From the NCBI GenBank assembly GCA_946803715.1, contig CAMPET010000192.1, forward strand, positions 60,621 through 94,047: DNA of 33,427 nt, read 5' to 3'. This DNA is from Beroe ovata (taxonomy: Eukaryota > Ctenophora > Nuda > Beroida > Beroidae). The notes under the pieces were generated by a model, which had not been told where the DNA came from, ran no database searches, and saw only the letters and a list, made by a program, of their open reading frames with translations. Below are positions 22,401 through 31,461 of the stretch, piece by piece. How positions within the stretch are numbered: the stretch's first letter is position 1; each line of letters begins with the position of its first letter. The position numbers were made by a program, and so were the translations under genes.

Positions 22401-24940
22401 TAACGCGCTAAACATGGCCGCCATGTACACTAATGCTCCGTTGAAGTATCTGTTATTAACAACAACCCCCTTGACAATCATTATCATCATTACATAGATG
22501 AGACAACTCATTACGAGTAACACTGGCAACTCATTCCCGACTAAGCAGTTAGCACTTGTTGCTCATGAATCATGACGTGCAACCACTACAAGGCTTACCC
22601 CACTCCCCAATGTCACTCCTCAAAATGACCGCATTACTTTCTCATTCCCATTGAGCCAATAACTATGCCTCTACAAGGGGTTGATCAACATGGCACTGCC
22701 CCCTCAAACAAATTTGAGCACCAACAGAGGCTTTATATGACAGCGCACTCGCATACACGCACAATATTGCAATTGCCGCAATATTGTAATAAATTGAGGG
22801 AGTAAGCGGGTCGTCAATTGCCCCCATACGGTATAATTGCGTTTATAGTCCTTCAAAGCTAGATCATATTGTGCAGTTATGTTATATGTAGGTCTGTGTG
22901 TCTGTGTCTGTGTGTCTGTGAGTTTGCTCTGTGTAATGTGTATATCTGTGAGTGACAAAAATCCCTTAACAAATGAACGCATCTCCCACCCAATAACAAT
23001 CTGTTCATATCATGTCACTGCATGAACTCTATGTGCACACAGTGTGTACAATCGGAGATGAACCCAGACTACCGCTCACAGTTTTCATCATGTCTACTCA
23101 ATTGTACTACTGCTATTCCCATGTGAATTACAGTGACAGTGTCCAGCTTCTACTTATGTTGCTGCTGTTGTCTCATACTATCAACTTACCATACATCAGA
23201 TTTGTCATTAATAAGATACCACAAACACTTATTAGAACAAGTTTATGAAGTCTATCACAAGCCCTCTTATTGATATTTAAATGGTTTTTGATAAGGGAAC
23301 TAACATCACATACAGACATTATCATACCCTAACAAAACATGGACCGATCTTGAGTAGTAGATTATCCAAATATCCAGTCCATGTTGTTCCATGGTGGTTA
23401 ATCAATACCCCCCATTACATTACCCAGACGTCTGCAACACAAACACACTGTCGGTCTTTCTTTGGGGCATACCTATTTGGTGTTTTCTACGTGTCTCCAC
23501 ACGGTAACACATATTCCCCAATCATTCACCCATGTTTTAATACAGCTTGATAAATGTCTGGGAGAGAAGTCAACCCCCCAATGTCAATGCGTTTATGGCG
23601 ACATTTCCGTCTTCTCTCCACTACATGACAAATTGGACCAATCACAATAATGTGTTCTGAGAAGTTGACCTCGAGCGTCACTGTAGCTGTAACACCGAGT
23701 AATTTCATGGCTCAGCCTGGCGATCAGCTTTGTCATGTATCGTGCTCTAATTTGATTGATCTTTGCACTCACGTGACCCCCATTGATAGGTCACGTGAGC
23801 GCTCCAAAACACGTGTACACACATAGTGTGTGTGTGTGAGATGAATTGCTCTCAATTCTCTGGAACGATGTTCAACAATGTGTGATCCCAGTTCTCAAAA
23901 CTACAGAACTCTTCTTATAATATACAGAGAGTGTGCATTGTGCAACTGCAGTTAATGAACCTCAAACAATTCAAATGTTTATGTCTGATTACATTAATTA
24001 CCAACCAACAACTAATGAATTCAAAATAATGACGAATTATCTCCAGGTTATGGTCATTTGTCATGTTGCGCAGCTTTGTTCCCTTGATGACGTCACAAAT
24101 TCCCATGTCATCTCTTCTCCAAACGGAGCACACAATAGTGGTAACATTTTCTACAGGGGGTGAAGAGTTTCCATGGCAACCACTGCTGCAGCTGACAAGG
24201 TGAAACTCTGACATCATGATATACATGATTGTGATGATATGTTATGGTTGTGCTACATGCTTCCGATCGTGATATCATTACAGAATATACAGTATATATG
24301 GTGTCATTTCATAGCAAAATGATGGATCCATTCTAATACAAAAGGCCTAATATAAAAGGCCTAATCCAAAACACCACTTTGAGATTACATTATACTCCAT
24401 TTATCATGTCTCTACTAACCTAGAATAATGGAGTTTAGCACAATGGGAGATGTAGCGGCACTGTCCAGACCTTGCTTTGTTGACATGACTACAGACACAC
24501 AGGCAACTAATGCTGATAATGCACTATCGTTTGGTCTGTTCTCTGGCATACAAACCTTAGGGTTGAGACAATCACAAAATATGAAAGGAAGAACCAATGC
24601 CTATAAGGCAAAATTGCTGACAACTCAGAAAGAGAAGTCAATGAGCTTTTTACCAGGACTATATTGCTGAGGAGATTTAAAAATCCGCCATGACCAAGAA
24701 AATCCTTCATCCAAGTTCCATTCATCTTGTTAGACTTAAGAACATGTCTGATTGACGAATACTGCTGCTGTGTCTAGAACATGAAAAGGGTGTGATTGAA
24801 AGACCCAATGTAACTGTAAAATATGAAGTTGATTGAAATAATCGAAATTTCATGTCAAATAACAGTACCTGCAGCATTTTAAGCTGGTGAGCACAATATT
24901 CAGGCTCCATGGTCCTTGACATTTCACTGTGATTCCTCAT
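11742..24940 (-). CDS. INF2-like: Formin of the INF2-like type (FH3 plus FH2)
   Basis: Eleven minus-strand exons join in phase: 24869-24940, 24654-24773, 24420-24555, 19772-19887, 17258-17417, 16278-16444, 15930-16002, 15091-15134, 14842-15028, 14488-14660 and 11742-14381. They total 3888 bp, giving 1295 residues, close to human INF2. Formins nucleate and elongate actin filaments through a dimeric FH2 ring. The N-terminal half (about 10-340) is an FH3/diaphanous-inhibitory armadillo region. The FH2 domain covers about 371-726 and the tail 727-1295. The start ATG at 24940 is preceded directly by an in-frame TAA. The first exons show EPEYCAHQLK and WMKDFLGHGGFLNLL, matching the start of FH3. 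The exon at 15091-15134 is the least certain; it is needed to fix phase and fits the family (VEVFEEKAFVHSL). A classical FH1 is missing between FH3 and FH2. The C-terminus is ETEV. Confidence 0.85.
13450..14660 (-). other. Formin FH2 domain
   Basis: It begins in exon 14488-14660 with SIAWLPVE and KSVWDRVGK, equivalent to the lasso W-x-x-L...W segment. It runs through the first ~310 codons of the last exon. Recognisable pieces are SEQLLVSLSRVSEFETRLKC, DLLKLVLDIGNTLNEDGPVA, GFKLSALQQLRNM and LTLLHFMTQSL. The Lys of GFKLS corresponds to the actin-contacting Lys of yeast Bni1 FH2. The usual Asp-Thr-Lys after GFKLSSLLKL is replaced by NMRAPRQ, as in diverged FH2 domains. A long helix (about LDKLVVELFEVKKK onward) matches the coiled-coil part before the post segment. 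Confidence 0.9.
15135..15929 (-). other. Formin intron carrying satellite
   Basis: Intron between exons 15930-16002 and 15091-15134 of the formin. Almost all of it is the 104-bp tandem repeat at 15214-15850. No other coding signal was found. Confidence 0.6.
15214..15850. repeat. 104-bp satellite, six copies, with an internal hairpin
   Basis: Units begin with TGTCATGACGTACTGC-like sequence at about 15214, 15326, 15429, 15533, 15637 and 15741. Spacing is 103-104 bp except for the first, which is 112 bp. Within most units TGACGAATG and CATTCGTCA form a perfect 9-bp stem around a short C-rich loop. Each also has CCTACGTCA and mostly TGACGTA, which resemble cAMP-response-element half sites. The same family appears reversed at the right end of the window. 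Confidence 0.95.
16903..16942. repeat. (TG)n microsatellite
   Basis: Imperfect TG dinucleotide run in a formin intron, interrupted at 16921-16929. Confidence 0.9.
18267..18406. repeat. (CA)n microsatellite block
   Basis: About 140 bp of CA repeats with periodic CATA, CAGA and CGTCA interruptions. It gives false ORFs of His/Thr repeats on one strand and Cys/Val repeats on the other. Confidence 0.95.
19118..19202. repeat. (CA)n microsatellite block
   Basis: CA-rich repeat with AAACA and CAGA interruptions in a formin intron. Confidence 0.9.
19550..19738. repeat. (CA)n microsatellite block, compound
   Basis: CA repeats mixed with CAGA and CGCG interruptions. An imperfect direct repeat containing CAGTAG and GTAGGT occurs at about 19683-19702 and 19730-19762. 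The block ends just beyond the formin exon donor at 19771. Confidence 0.9.
19907..19961. repeat. 18-bp tandem repeat, three copies
   Basis: Three copies of AATAGGGAGACACTGTCG with one or two substitutions, about 20 bp upstream of the FH3 exon at 19887 on the transcribed strand. Confidence 0.85.
20471..21258. repeat. Tandem duplication of about 390 bp bounded by Ns
   Basis: Positions 20471-20859 and 20876-21258 are near-identical. They differ by a few substitutions and a small deletion of ATTATGA near 20690. An N lies at 20433 inside the CA run, and another at 20860 directly after the first copy. Both copies are preceded by CA repeats. This geometry fits an assembler placing two overlapping contigs or alleles side by side. 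Confidence 0.9.
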
Positions 24941-25237
24941 TTAAAGCACTCAATTCACAGGAACCTTTAAAGTAGCATCAATCTCCATGTCCATGACCTA
25001 CAACTATTAGAATGAAGATATTCCACATGCAGCTGTGTTCATTGAATCGACAAGACTCATTTTGTGCTTGACCTTGCAATTTTCGAGAAAGAAAAATTTC
25101 CTAGTGATGGCATGATCATAACCAATAACATCGTGAATCGTGATGCCATGATCAAGCCAATAACATCATTACCAATAACATTATGATGAAATCTCAATTG
25201 TGCATACATGCATGCAATATATCAGATGTATCTGTTC

Positions 25238-25632
25238 AGTGTGATTAGGCTATCAACTTCTATGACAGAGTGGTCTGTACGGAACCCCACGGTTCCGATT
25301 CCTAGTTTAACATACCATACAGCAAGGATCTCTACCTTGCTCGCCAGGCTAGGCACATAACCACTCTGTCTTGACCAAAGTCGATTTTATAAGTCTTGTT
25401 TACAGGAAATGTTTCCTTGTGTTTGACAACGAGTGCCTACACAGTACTCCATTACAACGAGTAGATGTTGTATAAGCTAGTCTTTATGTGATAGACGAGG
25501 CGGAAGAACCGACCATCAAGAACAATCTCACCGGACTACGGAATCAATGTGATTAGGCTATCAACTTCTGTGACAGAGTGGTCTGTACGGAACCCCACAG
25601 TTTCGATTCTGTACGGAACCCCACGGTTTCAA
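25238..25632. repeat. Direct repeats with tRNA-like A/B-box resemblance
   Basis: GTGATTAGGCTATCAACTTC followed by TGACAGAGTGGTCTGTACGG occurs at about 25241-25283 and 25549-25590. TGACAGAGTGG is one base from the pol III A-box, and the following GGTTCCGATTCC is close to a B-box. Spacing between the boxes is only about 17 bp, too short for an intact tRNA. A third, inverted piece (ACCACTCTGTCTTG) lies at 25362-25375, and GTACGGAACCCCACGGTTTC is repeated at 25610. This is possibly a fragmented tRNA-derived SINE. Confidence 0.35.
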
Positions 25633-26220
25633 TTGTTCAGTTCAAATTTAGGACAGAGGTCACGTCATATACCATCAGAATAAGTACAATCAACAATGAC
25701 ATGATATGAAGACCACTAGAGATTATATAATCAAGACTAGGGAGCCCACCAAGAAGTCCTGATGAACATCAATACATGAATGAAAATTGGATGACTCATG
25801 TATTGATTCAGTGCAAAACGAAAACAATTTATGGGATGTCTGACTGTCATTCCATGTGCATCAAACAGCACATGCAACTGCCATCAACATAGAGAGCAGC
25901 GTGCTCAAAACAACATCATAAGGAATGGGCCTACAAGCTGCTACTTTTTGCACCTGCAACCTTCCTATTAACATACAGTACGGGGCTACACACAGAAATC
26001 ATATAGAGAATGGCAAATTATAATAGGGGTTAGTTGTAATCCTAGTATGAGTGCTATAAGCCATAAAATACATGGTTGATTTTTGTATATTGAATTGAAT
26101 TGTTTTGCATTGAATTGCATTGAATTGCATGAAATAATTTTGATAGGGATCAACTTCATATTCACAAGACTTCACTACTAAACGATCCAAATTTGGTTAC
26201 CAAAAATGAATCATTTATTA

Positions 26221-26443
26221 AATGTGCACACGTTGCGCGCCCCTGTTCTACTCAGAGAACTGGAAAGTCGTAAAAAGGACCACTGATGTTCCCGCGCTGC
26301 GTGAGCCAAATACTCCGCGCGCGCTGAGCTGCGCGTCTCCGAGGTCTCTCCGGCTGGCGCGCGCGCAACGTGAGCACAACCACGAAGACGCGCAGCGCGC
26401 GCGCGTGGAGTATTTGGGTCACGCAGCGCGAAAACATTGTTAA
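26221..26443. repeat. CpG-rich palindromic repeat
   Basis: The arms at about 26294-26338 and 26386-26429 are near-complete inverted copies, including CTGCGTGAGCCAAATACTCC and its complement. A second motif, GGCGCGCAACGTG, is inverted at the left edge (26225-26241) and direct inside the loop (26357-26372). This local CpG- and GCGC-rich sequence contrasts sharply with the AT-rich surroundings. Confidence 0.85.
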
Positions 26444-26500
26444 ACAATACATTCATTCATCAAAAATACGTGCAAAATGCATGTGATATAGCAATGTGTG

Positions 26501-26614
26501 ATCATGAATTGTAGGATTTTACCCTACCGTGGGTGCGCGCGATTTTCAATCCGCCCCTTGCCATGGATAAAATCCCGCCAGCAAGGGTAGGGTGAAATCC
26601 TACAATATCATGAA
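26501..26614. mobile_element. Short MITE-like element with 20-bp terminal inverted repeats and 7-8-bp flanking repeat
   Basis: TTGTAGGATTTTACCCTACC at 26509-26528 is inverted at 26586-26605 with one mismatch. The element is flanked by ATCATGA at 26501-26507 and 26607-26613, a likely target-site duplication. A duplication of 7-8 bp is most like the hAT superfamily. The internal 57 bp include GC-rich sequence and no coding capacity. It is non-autonomous. Confidence 0.75.
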
Positions 26615-27403
26615 CAATTAAATTGAAAAACTAAAAAATGCACTATGCAGGTGTCTGATAACAGATAAACTGATATTTGACAACTTTTATCCAAATAATG
26701 CTGCCGAAAATAACACTATCGCCCGTCATGGATAGGAATTATCGTTATATATGGTAATCAATAATTGATCATTGATGATGATTATCCATCCATATAGTCT
26801 GCAATAAACAAGGTTTTAGAGAAAATACGATCTCTTTCCAGTTGATAGCGCACTCCAACATTAGTAGGCAGCTAAATGTTGTTGCTTTGGTTTCACAATG
26901 CTGCCTTTCCTATACACGTGCGTGCGGTTGAGACTGTCTCAGTCGGTGCCACATTCCAACTGGCACAAACAGTTCCCCAAATTAATTTTATTGGCGGTCA
27001 AGCATAAGAATGCTATAGTGAGTAGTTCTGTATAATGGGATGAAGTTAACCGAAACTGGTAACAAGCAATTAACGTATCATTCATGGACGTTGTAAAATA
27101 TTCTTTATTAATTCAGTTTCAGAGTGGATGGATCGTTAAATCCTTGACCTTCGGTTTCGGATTCAACTTCAATTATCAGCCTGATAATTCTGCCATCCAC
27201 TCCTCAACCTCATGAATAAAGACTATAATTATTGTCATGAAAATGTTAAAAATAAGAATCTGCCATCTATACGCAAACTTATTTTTAATTCTAGCTAAAC
27301 GCGGTTTGCATCATTGCAGCATTCAGTGGTCTGTAAGCAGCGCCATGACACATGAGCAGCCAGACAGGCCGGATTGGATATGATCTTAGTTGGAGTTACC
27401 GAC

Positions 27404-27508
27404 CTGCGTGACTGTGACCTAAATACTTCGTGCGCTGCGCGTCTCATTTCTACGATTTTTCAGTTCATGTTCACTGAGTAGAATAGAGGCGCGCAACGTG
27501 TGCACAGG
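27404..27508. repeat. Second copy of the CpG-rich repeat family
   Basis: It contains CTGCGTGACTGTGACCTAAA, then TGCGCTGCGCGTCTC, then GGCGCGCAACGTGTGCACA. These blocks match the repeat at 26221-26443 with a different internal arrangement, so the two are members of one dispersed family. Confidence 0.75.
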
Positions 27509-27628
27509 CCCAGCTGACACAAGGCATATACTTTGTTCATCATCATCATTGTCTATATTTGTGAATTTGGATTTTTAGGATTCTAGATACCATGAGAAAT
27601 AGCACATCATGAAAATCAGACATGTTAT

Positions 27629-29623
27629 CTATTCTTTACATTCCAAATTATCATAAGATGATTGCCTTTGCAAAGGCAGGTCAATTGTATTAGGGTATAC
27701 CATGTCTAAAATGACAAGCATTGCAAAGTTTGCTATAAGAGTACAAGCCAACACTGAATATGCATCTTGATACGTTAAAAACTGTAGCAAGCCACCTCCA
27801 GCCAATGGTCCCATAAAGGCTCCAGTAAAGTATGCAGCTCTATATAGGCTGCTCATCTTGCATGCACTGTCTTCTCTAGTTGTATCAGCCTTGTGTTGAT
27901 ATTGGACTATCAATGTTGGCAGTATTGTGATCTGAAATGATATTTCCAATTTCTATTAAGTTCATATTGGAAATATTTTGCTGTTGTCTTATCTAGTACT
28001 AGAAAACCCGTCGGTTGGATGCGATGCTACGAATNTCTCTTCCAATCATGCTGACTATTCAATGAAAGGCATTCTTTTTATGAAGCCTATTGATTGGAGT
28101 ATGTCAGGAATAAATCTTGTTTTTTTCTACCTGTGTGATTCCACTCCCAAAATTCAATATGCAAAGCATTGCAGCAGATGATATTGAATTTGTTTGCAAT
28201 AGATATGGATCAATTCCTAAGCTTCCAACGATCATTATTATGACACCACTGCATATTATAGGTTTTCTTGATGTTTTTTTGTCCACTAAATAACCTGAAA
28301 GATGTGAATTAGTGAACATGAAAAGCATGCACAACAGAGCAAGCATTGAGAAGATCTGGTGCTTCTCAGACAGGCCTGAACTTCATACCTGCAGTAACTG
28401 TACCAATACAGTAGACAAGTCCTGAGAATGCCAAAACTGCTCCCACAAAACTTTCATGTTTTCCGAACTTGTTGCTACAGAAATTCGGATAGAATGATTC
28501 AATGGTGTTAACTATCATTGCTGTGAGTGTCTCAGTCACCATACCCAGTAGAACAACTGTCAAGATGAATATGGTCTGCCCATTTCCAACAGTGTTTCGC
28601 TCTACATCATTCACACTAGATGAACTCTTCTTGGGATTCAGGCACTGTATTTGAGATATAAGAGAGAGGCCAGCCATGCTTGTTATGCAATTTATGACAC
28701 CTGAGAGTAATATAATGATGATTTTTTAGAACTGATGCTTGTTATGCAATTTATGACACTTGTGGGAGTAATATGACAAAGCTTCTTTCAAACTGATTAG
28801 AAGGTAGGAACATTATGTAGATATGTAGTCCAATGTTTGTAATTACTTGGAGTTATCAAGGAGATGGAGAATCCAAATGTTTGGTAGACAATTCCGCCTA
28901 TGAGAGGCCCTATCATGGATGAGGTACTGGCTGCCAATTCAAATGCTCCTGTCACAAAGCCAAGTCTATCAGGGTAGAGGCAGGTCATGACTGTCAGTAA
29001 TTGTGGTTCTGAAAAGTATTGACAGATTATAAGGGGATATTGGGTCATTTTGCCATAATTGTTATATCATTTTAACATGAAGAGGCTTACCACAGATTCC
29101 AATGACAAATCCCTGTGCCATTCGAATGAGGAAAACCATGAAAGCGAATGATGTTCTTTGGAACTCCAGTAAGAAGATAGGTGTTGAAAGGGTGAGGACG
29201 ATGATTGTGATGATAAGAGTTTGTTTAGGATGGAGATGTTGTGCTGCTTTCGAAGAGAGGGACGCACCAGCAGCTAGCGAGAAGGAGAATGCACCGACAA
29301 TGCTCCCTGTTGTCACCTTGTTGTGGTCCCACTCCTATATGTGGGATGAGGCATTAGGGAGACTAGAGAATGGGAGATTAGAGAATGGTGTTTTTAAGAG
29401 AAAGTGGTGCTCCAAGGATGAATGATATGGAAGACCATGGGATCATGTTTAAACAGTATTTTAAATGATAAGCTAGTTTTTTCATCAAATTGTTTAAGCT
29501 TACATTGATCAGTTCATTCACGAGGAAAGCAAGGGGCATTGTGAAGAAGAAGTACTGGGTTGTGATGATAAGGAAACAGAACGCAAACGTTGCTTTCCTC
29601 ATCAGCTCTGAGTCAACAACCAT
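27629..29623 (-). CDS. SLC18B1-like: Major facilitator superfamily transporter, SLC18B1-like
   Basis: Six minus-strand exons join in phase: 29504-29623, 29091-29334, 28847-29008, 28389-28700, 28131-28294 and 27629-27931. They total 1305 bp, giving 434 residues, against about 456 for human SLC18B1. The protein has a run of hydrophobic helices consistent with 12 membrane segments. Exon 3 holds SMIGPLIGG (G155-P156-x-x-G159-G160), the antiporter motif C of drug:H+ and vesicular amine transporters. A related AFMGPLAGG occurs in exon 6. After membrane segment 8 comes AGYLVDKKTSRKP, the usual loop motif. The family exports cationic amines, with polyamines reported for SLC18B1, by proton exchange at vesicle membranes. 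The ATG at 29623 lies six bases after an acceptor, so a 5' UTR exon, or a further N-terminal coding exon upstream, is possible. The assignment to SLC18B1 rather than another MFS amine transporter is moderate. Confidence 0.85.
27997..28013. repeat. Dispersed repeat end shared with 30166-30182
   Basis: TACTAGAAAACCCGTCG occurs here in the last intron of the transporter and again at 30166-30182. Both are followed by GATGC/GGCATGG and then CTACGAAT. An N lies at 28035, a few bases after the shared part. This is probably the edge of a dispersed element. Confidence 0.6.
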
Positions 29624-30042
29624 AGTTCCCTGCAGATGATTGAAAACAGTACGATAATGAAGAAGTGTTGATAAGTTTTAAACTTATCAACACTACTTAT
29701 AACAATCAAATTTGAGGTTAAAAACGGAGTTGTATTCCGAAAATATTCCCGATGCCAAGTTATTAAAATCCAGATTCAGTTATCAAAATTCAGATTCATT
29801 ACTTTGTCGAAGAGACCATATTCAAAATCAATCAGAATGAAGAAAGGGTTTCAAAACTACTTCCTTTAGCCCTGAGATAGAGGTCACCGTATCCGAGTTC
29901 TGACTCAGATCTGTAAAGCACGTGACACAAACGAAAACACCTTATACCATACCATGTCCCACCATGTAATTTCCACTGTTTCTCATTCGCCGTATCAGGG
30001 CGCTGGTAAGCGCCCGCAGCCACGGAAAGAAAATGGGCGTGG

Positions 30043-30063
30043 TCCCGGCCCGTAGGGCCGGGA
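30043..30063. repeat. Perfect GC-rich hairpin
   Basis: TCCCGGCCC at 30043-30051 and GGGCCGGGA at 30055-30063 form a 9-bp perfect stem around GTA. No T-run follows and no RNA gene is recognisable. It lies about 420 bp upstream of the transporter ATG. Confidence 0.8.
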
Positions 30064-30165
30064 GCCAGGGCAGTGCTAGTTCGAAGTGATATGAACGCCC
30101 AAAGTAGTGGTCAAGACATTCAGCGTGTTTTAAAAAAAGCGCTTGCCAGCCCTAATATATAAAAA

Positions 30166-30232
30166 TACTAGAAAACCCGTCGATGGGGCATGGTACACTA
30201 CGAATAGTGAATACGACGGGAATTTACGATCA
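30166..30232. repeat. Dispersed repeat copy with an internal inverted motif
   Basis: It starts with TACTAGAAAACCCGTCG, as at 27997-28013. ACCCGTCG at about 30175-30182 is inverted by CGACGGG at about 30213-30219, suggesting a small foldback element. Confidence 0.5.
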
Positions 30233-30915
30233 AAATAAACGTTTTCTTCTTTTTTTGATACATGCCCACACAGAGCATGGAAAATAAATAGGCAAGTGAG
30301 CAGAAGACAAAAAATGACAACGACCATAGGTTGACAACAACCATCGTCAGAAATTTCATCGTCATGGGGAAGTAAATGTCAAAGGGAAACTGTCAAGGGG
30401 AAAATGTCTCGAGAAGAGTTGNAACTCGAGAACCATAAAAGATAGAGACATGATCGGAAAGGCATATTGAGTCCAGTGAAAAGTCCACTGCACTTGCCTC
30501 AGCTATTGGAGTATATGAAAGCTTGGGACAAGGAGCGTGCACTAGGCTATATGAAAAATTTCTGCATCCATCCCCTAATTAGTTAATTGGTCAATTACAG
30601 TAATTATCGACTATAACTCAAAAACTAAGAGATGTAGACGTTTCATTTTGACGGGATATGATACAATAGCATAAGCTCTTTGTTTTAAAGTCGATAATTC
30701 GTTCATCTATTGCCACATAATTAGTAACTTGGCCAATTAACACATTTTCGTTAATACTAAGAATGGTTGACGCATCTTTTTGAAAGGGAATGATGCTAAA
30801 AGACATCTAGACATGATAGAAACGGGAAATGAAAGCTGAACAGTGAACACCTGCTCGTGCACTAGACCTTAGTCAATTAGGTAATACACTTATCTGTCAC
30901 GAAAATGAGTGATAT

Positions 30916-31296
30916 TATAGTCAATAACAATTGAAATAGCTTGGGTTTCGCAGCCACTTATACTTTATAGTATTTCTCCTAAAATAATGTGATATGAACT
31001 TAGTTCCTCGCCCGTCCGTGGCGGTAAGCTGGAGTTACAGGAAAGAAACTCACCCTGATACTTGAAGGGTATTGATAAGTTATTACCATTGGCTCTATCA
31101 TAAGAAACAGGCAGATGCACGCCTCACATCATCAATTTGAGCTTGCAACTTGTGGTACTTCCACAAGGCAAGGTTCCTATACATTCGAGGTGAGTTCTTG
31201 CAATGAAATGGCACCGCCGCTGACGAGCGAAGAACTAAGTTCATATCACATTATCTTAGGAGAAATACCCAAGCAAATTTAATTGTTTTTGACTAT
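30916..31296. mobile_element. Non-autonomous element with long terminal inverted repeats
   Basis: The inner arms at 30970-31016 and 31222-31268 match with few mismatches over about 47 bp, including TAATGTGATATGAACTTAGT. The outer arms continue: TATAGTCAATAACAATTG near 30916 matches, inverted, CAAATTTAATTGTTTTTGACTAT near 31274-31296. The left arm carries about 24 extra bases (TTTCGCAGCCACTTATACTT and following) that the right arm lacks. The middle, about 200 bp, has no coding capacity. This is consistent with a foldback or MITE element. No clear target-site duplication was found. Confidence 0.75.
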
Positions 31297-31299
31297 GAT

Positions 31300-31352
31300 A
31301 ATTAAATATGTACAATTAAATGTACAATTAATTGTACAATTAAATGTACATT
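31300..31352. repeat. TGTACAATTAAA low-complexity tandem repeat
   Basis: Four near-copies of a 12-14-bp AT-rich palindromic unit (TGTACAATTAAA or its complement) lie directly beside the inverted-repeat element. Confidence 0.8.
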
Positions 31353-31461
31353 GATCCCACAGAGTATGGGACACGTAGTATATTCCTATTTCCTCACAGC
31401 TGACTACACATTCAGCATGATGACGTGAGATGAGGTAGTAACAATAATACCGGCGGGAATC

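Larger units (their letters stand above)
19888..24419 (-). other. Large formin intron (4.5 kb)
   Basis: Intron between FH3 exons 24420-24555 and 19772-19887. It contains an 18-bp triplet repeat at 19907-19961, a ~50-bp duplicated segment at about 20194-20270, CA runs, the 390-bp duplication at 20471-21258, and unique AT-rich sequence. Several 60-100-codon ORFs occur on both strands, none with domain signal or paired splice sites. AAGATGGCGGC at 21372-21382 and GGCCGCCAT at 22416-22424 resemble YY1 sites and might mark an alternative promoter. Confidence 0.55.
14842..24940 (-). other. Formin FH3 / diaphanous inhibitory region exons
   Basis: Nine exons encode helical repeats that follow the FH3 order: ALVACVSVVMSTKQGL, then LGLISNDELVKRDVLTLLST, then DAFDHFKKTEHVSYRF, then SLLNFINCLID and RIDLRNEII, then LGLLEVLKSL. 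In INF2 and Diaphanous the equivalent segments are the Cys-Val-x-x-Val-Met helix, the A-L-D-H-Y-K turn, the F-I-N-C-I helix, and R-x-E-x-I-G-L-Q-L-L-D-V-L. The last exon (14842-15028) holds LMRIVQKLLF and LWGAAIEAL, matching the dimerisation part. The known role is autoinhibition by binding the C-terminal tail. No clear Rho-binding G-box can be assigned. Confidence 0.8.
24941..27628. other. Intergenic region rich in repeats
   Basis: It lies between the formin start codon and the 3' end of the transporter gene; both are on the minus strand. It should contain the formin promoter and 5' UTR, but no core element can be assigned. It holds the tRNA-like repeats, an ATTGAATTGCA-type low-complexity patch at 26090-26130, the CpG-rich palindrome and the MITE. 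No exon was supported. Confidence 0.5.
29624..31461. other. Intergenic region between divergent genes
   Basis: The region separates the transporter (minus) from the FHA-domain gene (plus), so both promoters should lie here. It contains a 9-bp GC hairpin (30043-30063), the repeat end at 30166, an N at 30422, and the inverted-repeat element at 30916-31296. ORFs of about 60 codons are present but unsupported. CACGTG at 29920-29925 is a possible E-box. Confidence 0.5.

Noticed and set aside
21372-22424. YY1-like motifs as evidence of a separate promoter
   Set aside because: The motifs are short, with no associated ORF or first exon; they are mentioned only in the intron entry.
22290-22529. Minus-strand ORF of 79 codons with hydrophobic start
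   Set aside because: It has no recognisable domain and no splice sites joining it to the formin, and it lies within the large intron.
23526-24226. Overlapping ORFs of 60-103 codons on both strands
   Set aside because: They lack motifs and are at the length expected by chance.
28104-28388. Reading the transporter exon through SEKHQIFSMLALLCMLFMFT as a membrane segment
   Set aside because: It would require a 13-bp intron. A 94-bp intron ending at CTTTCAG before 28294 restores the MFS loop AGYLVDKKTSRKP.
30043-30063. Hairpin as a bacterial-type terminator
   Set aside because: There is no following T-run, and the genome is eukaryotic.
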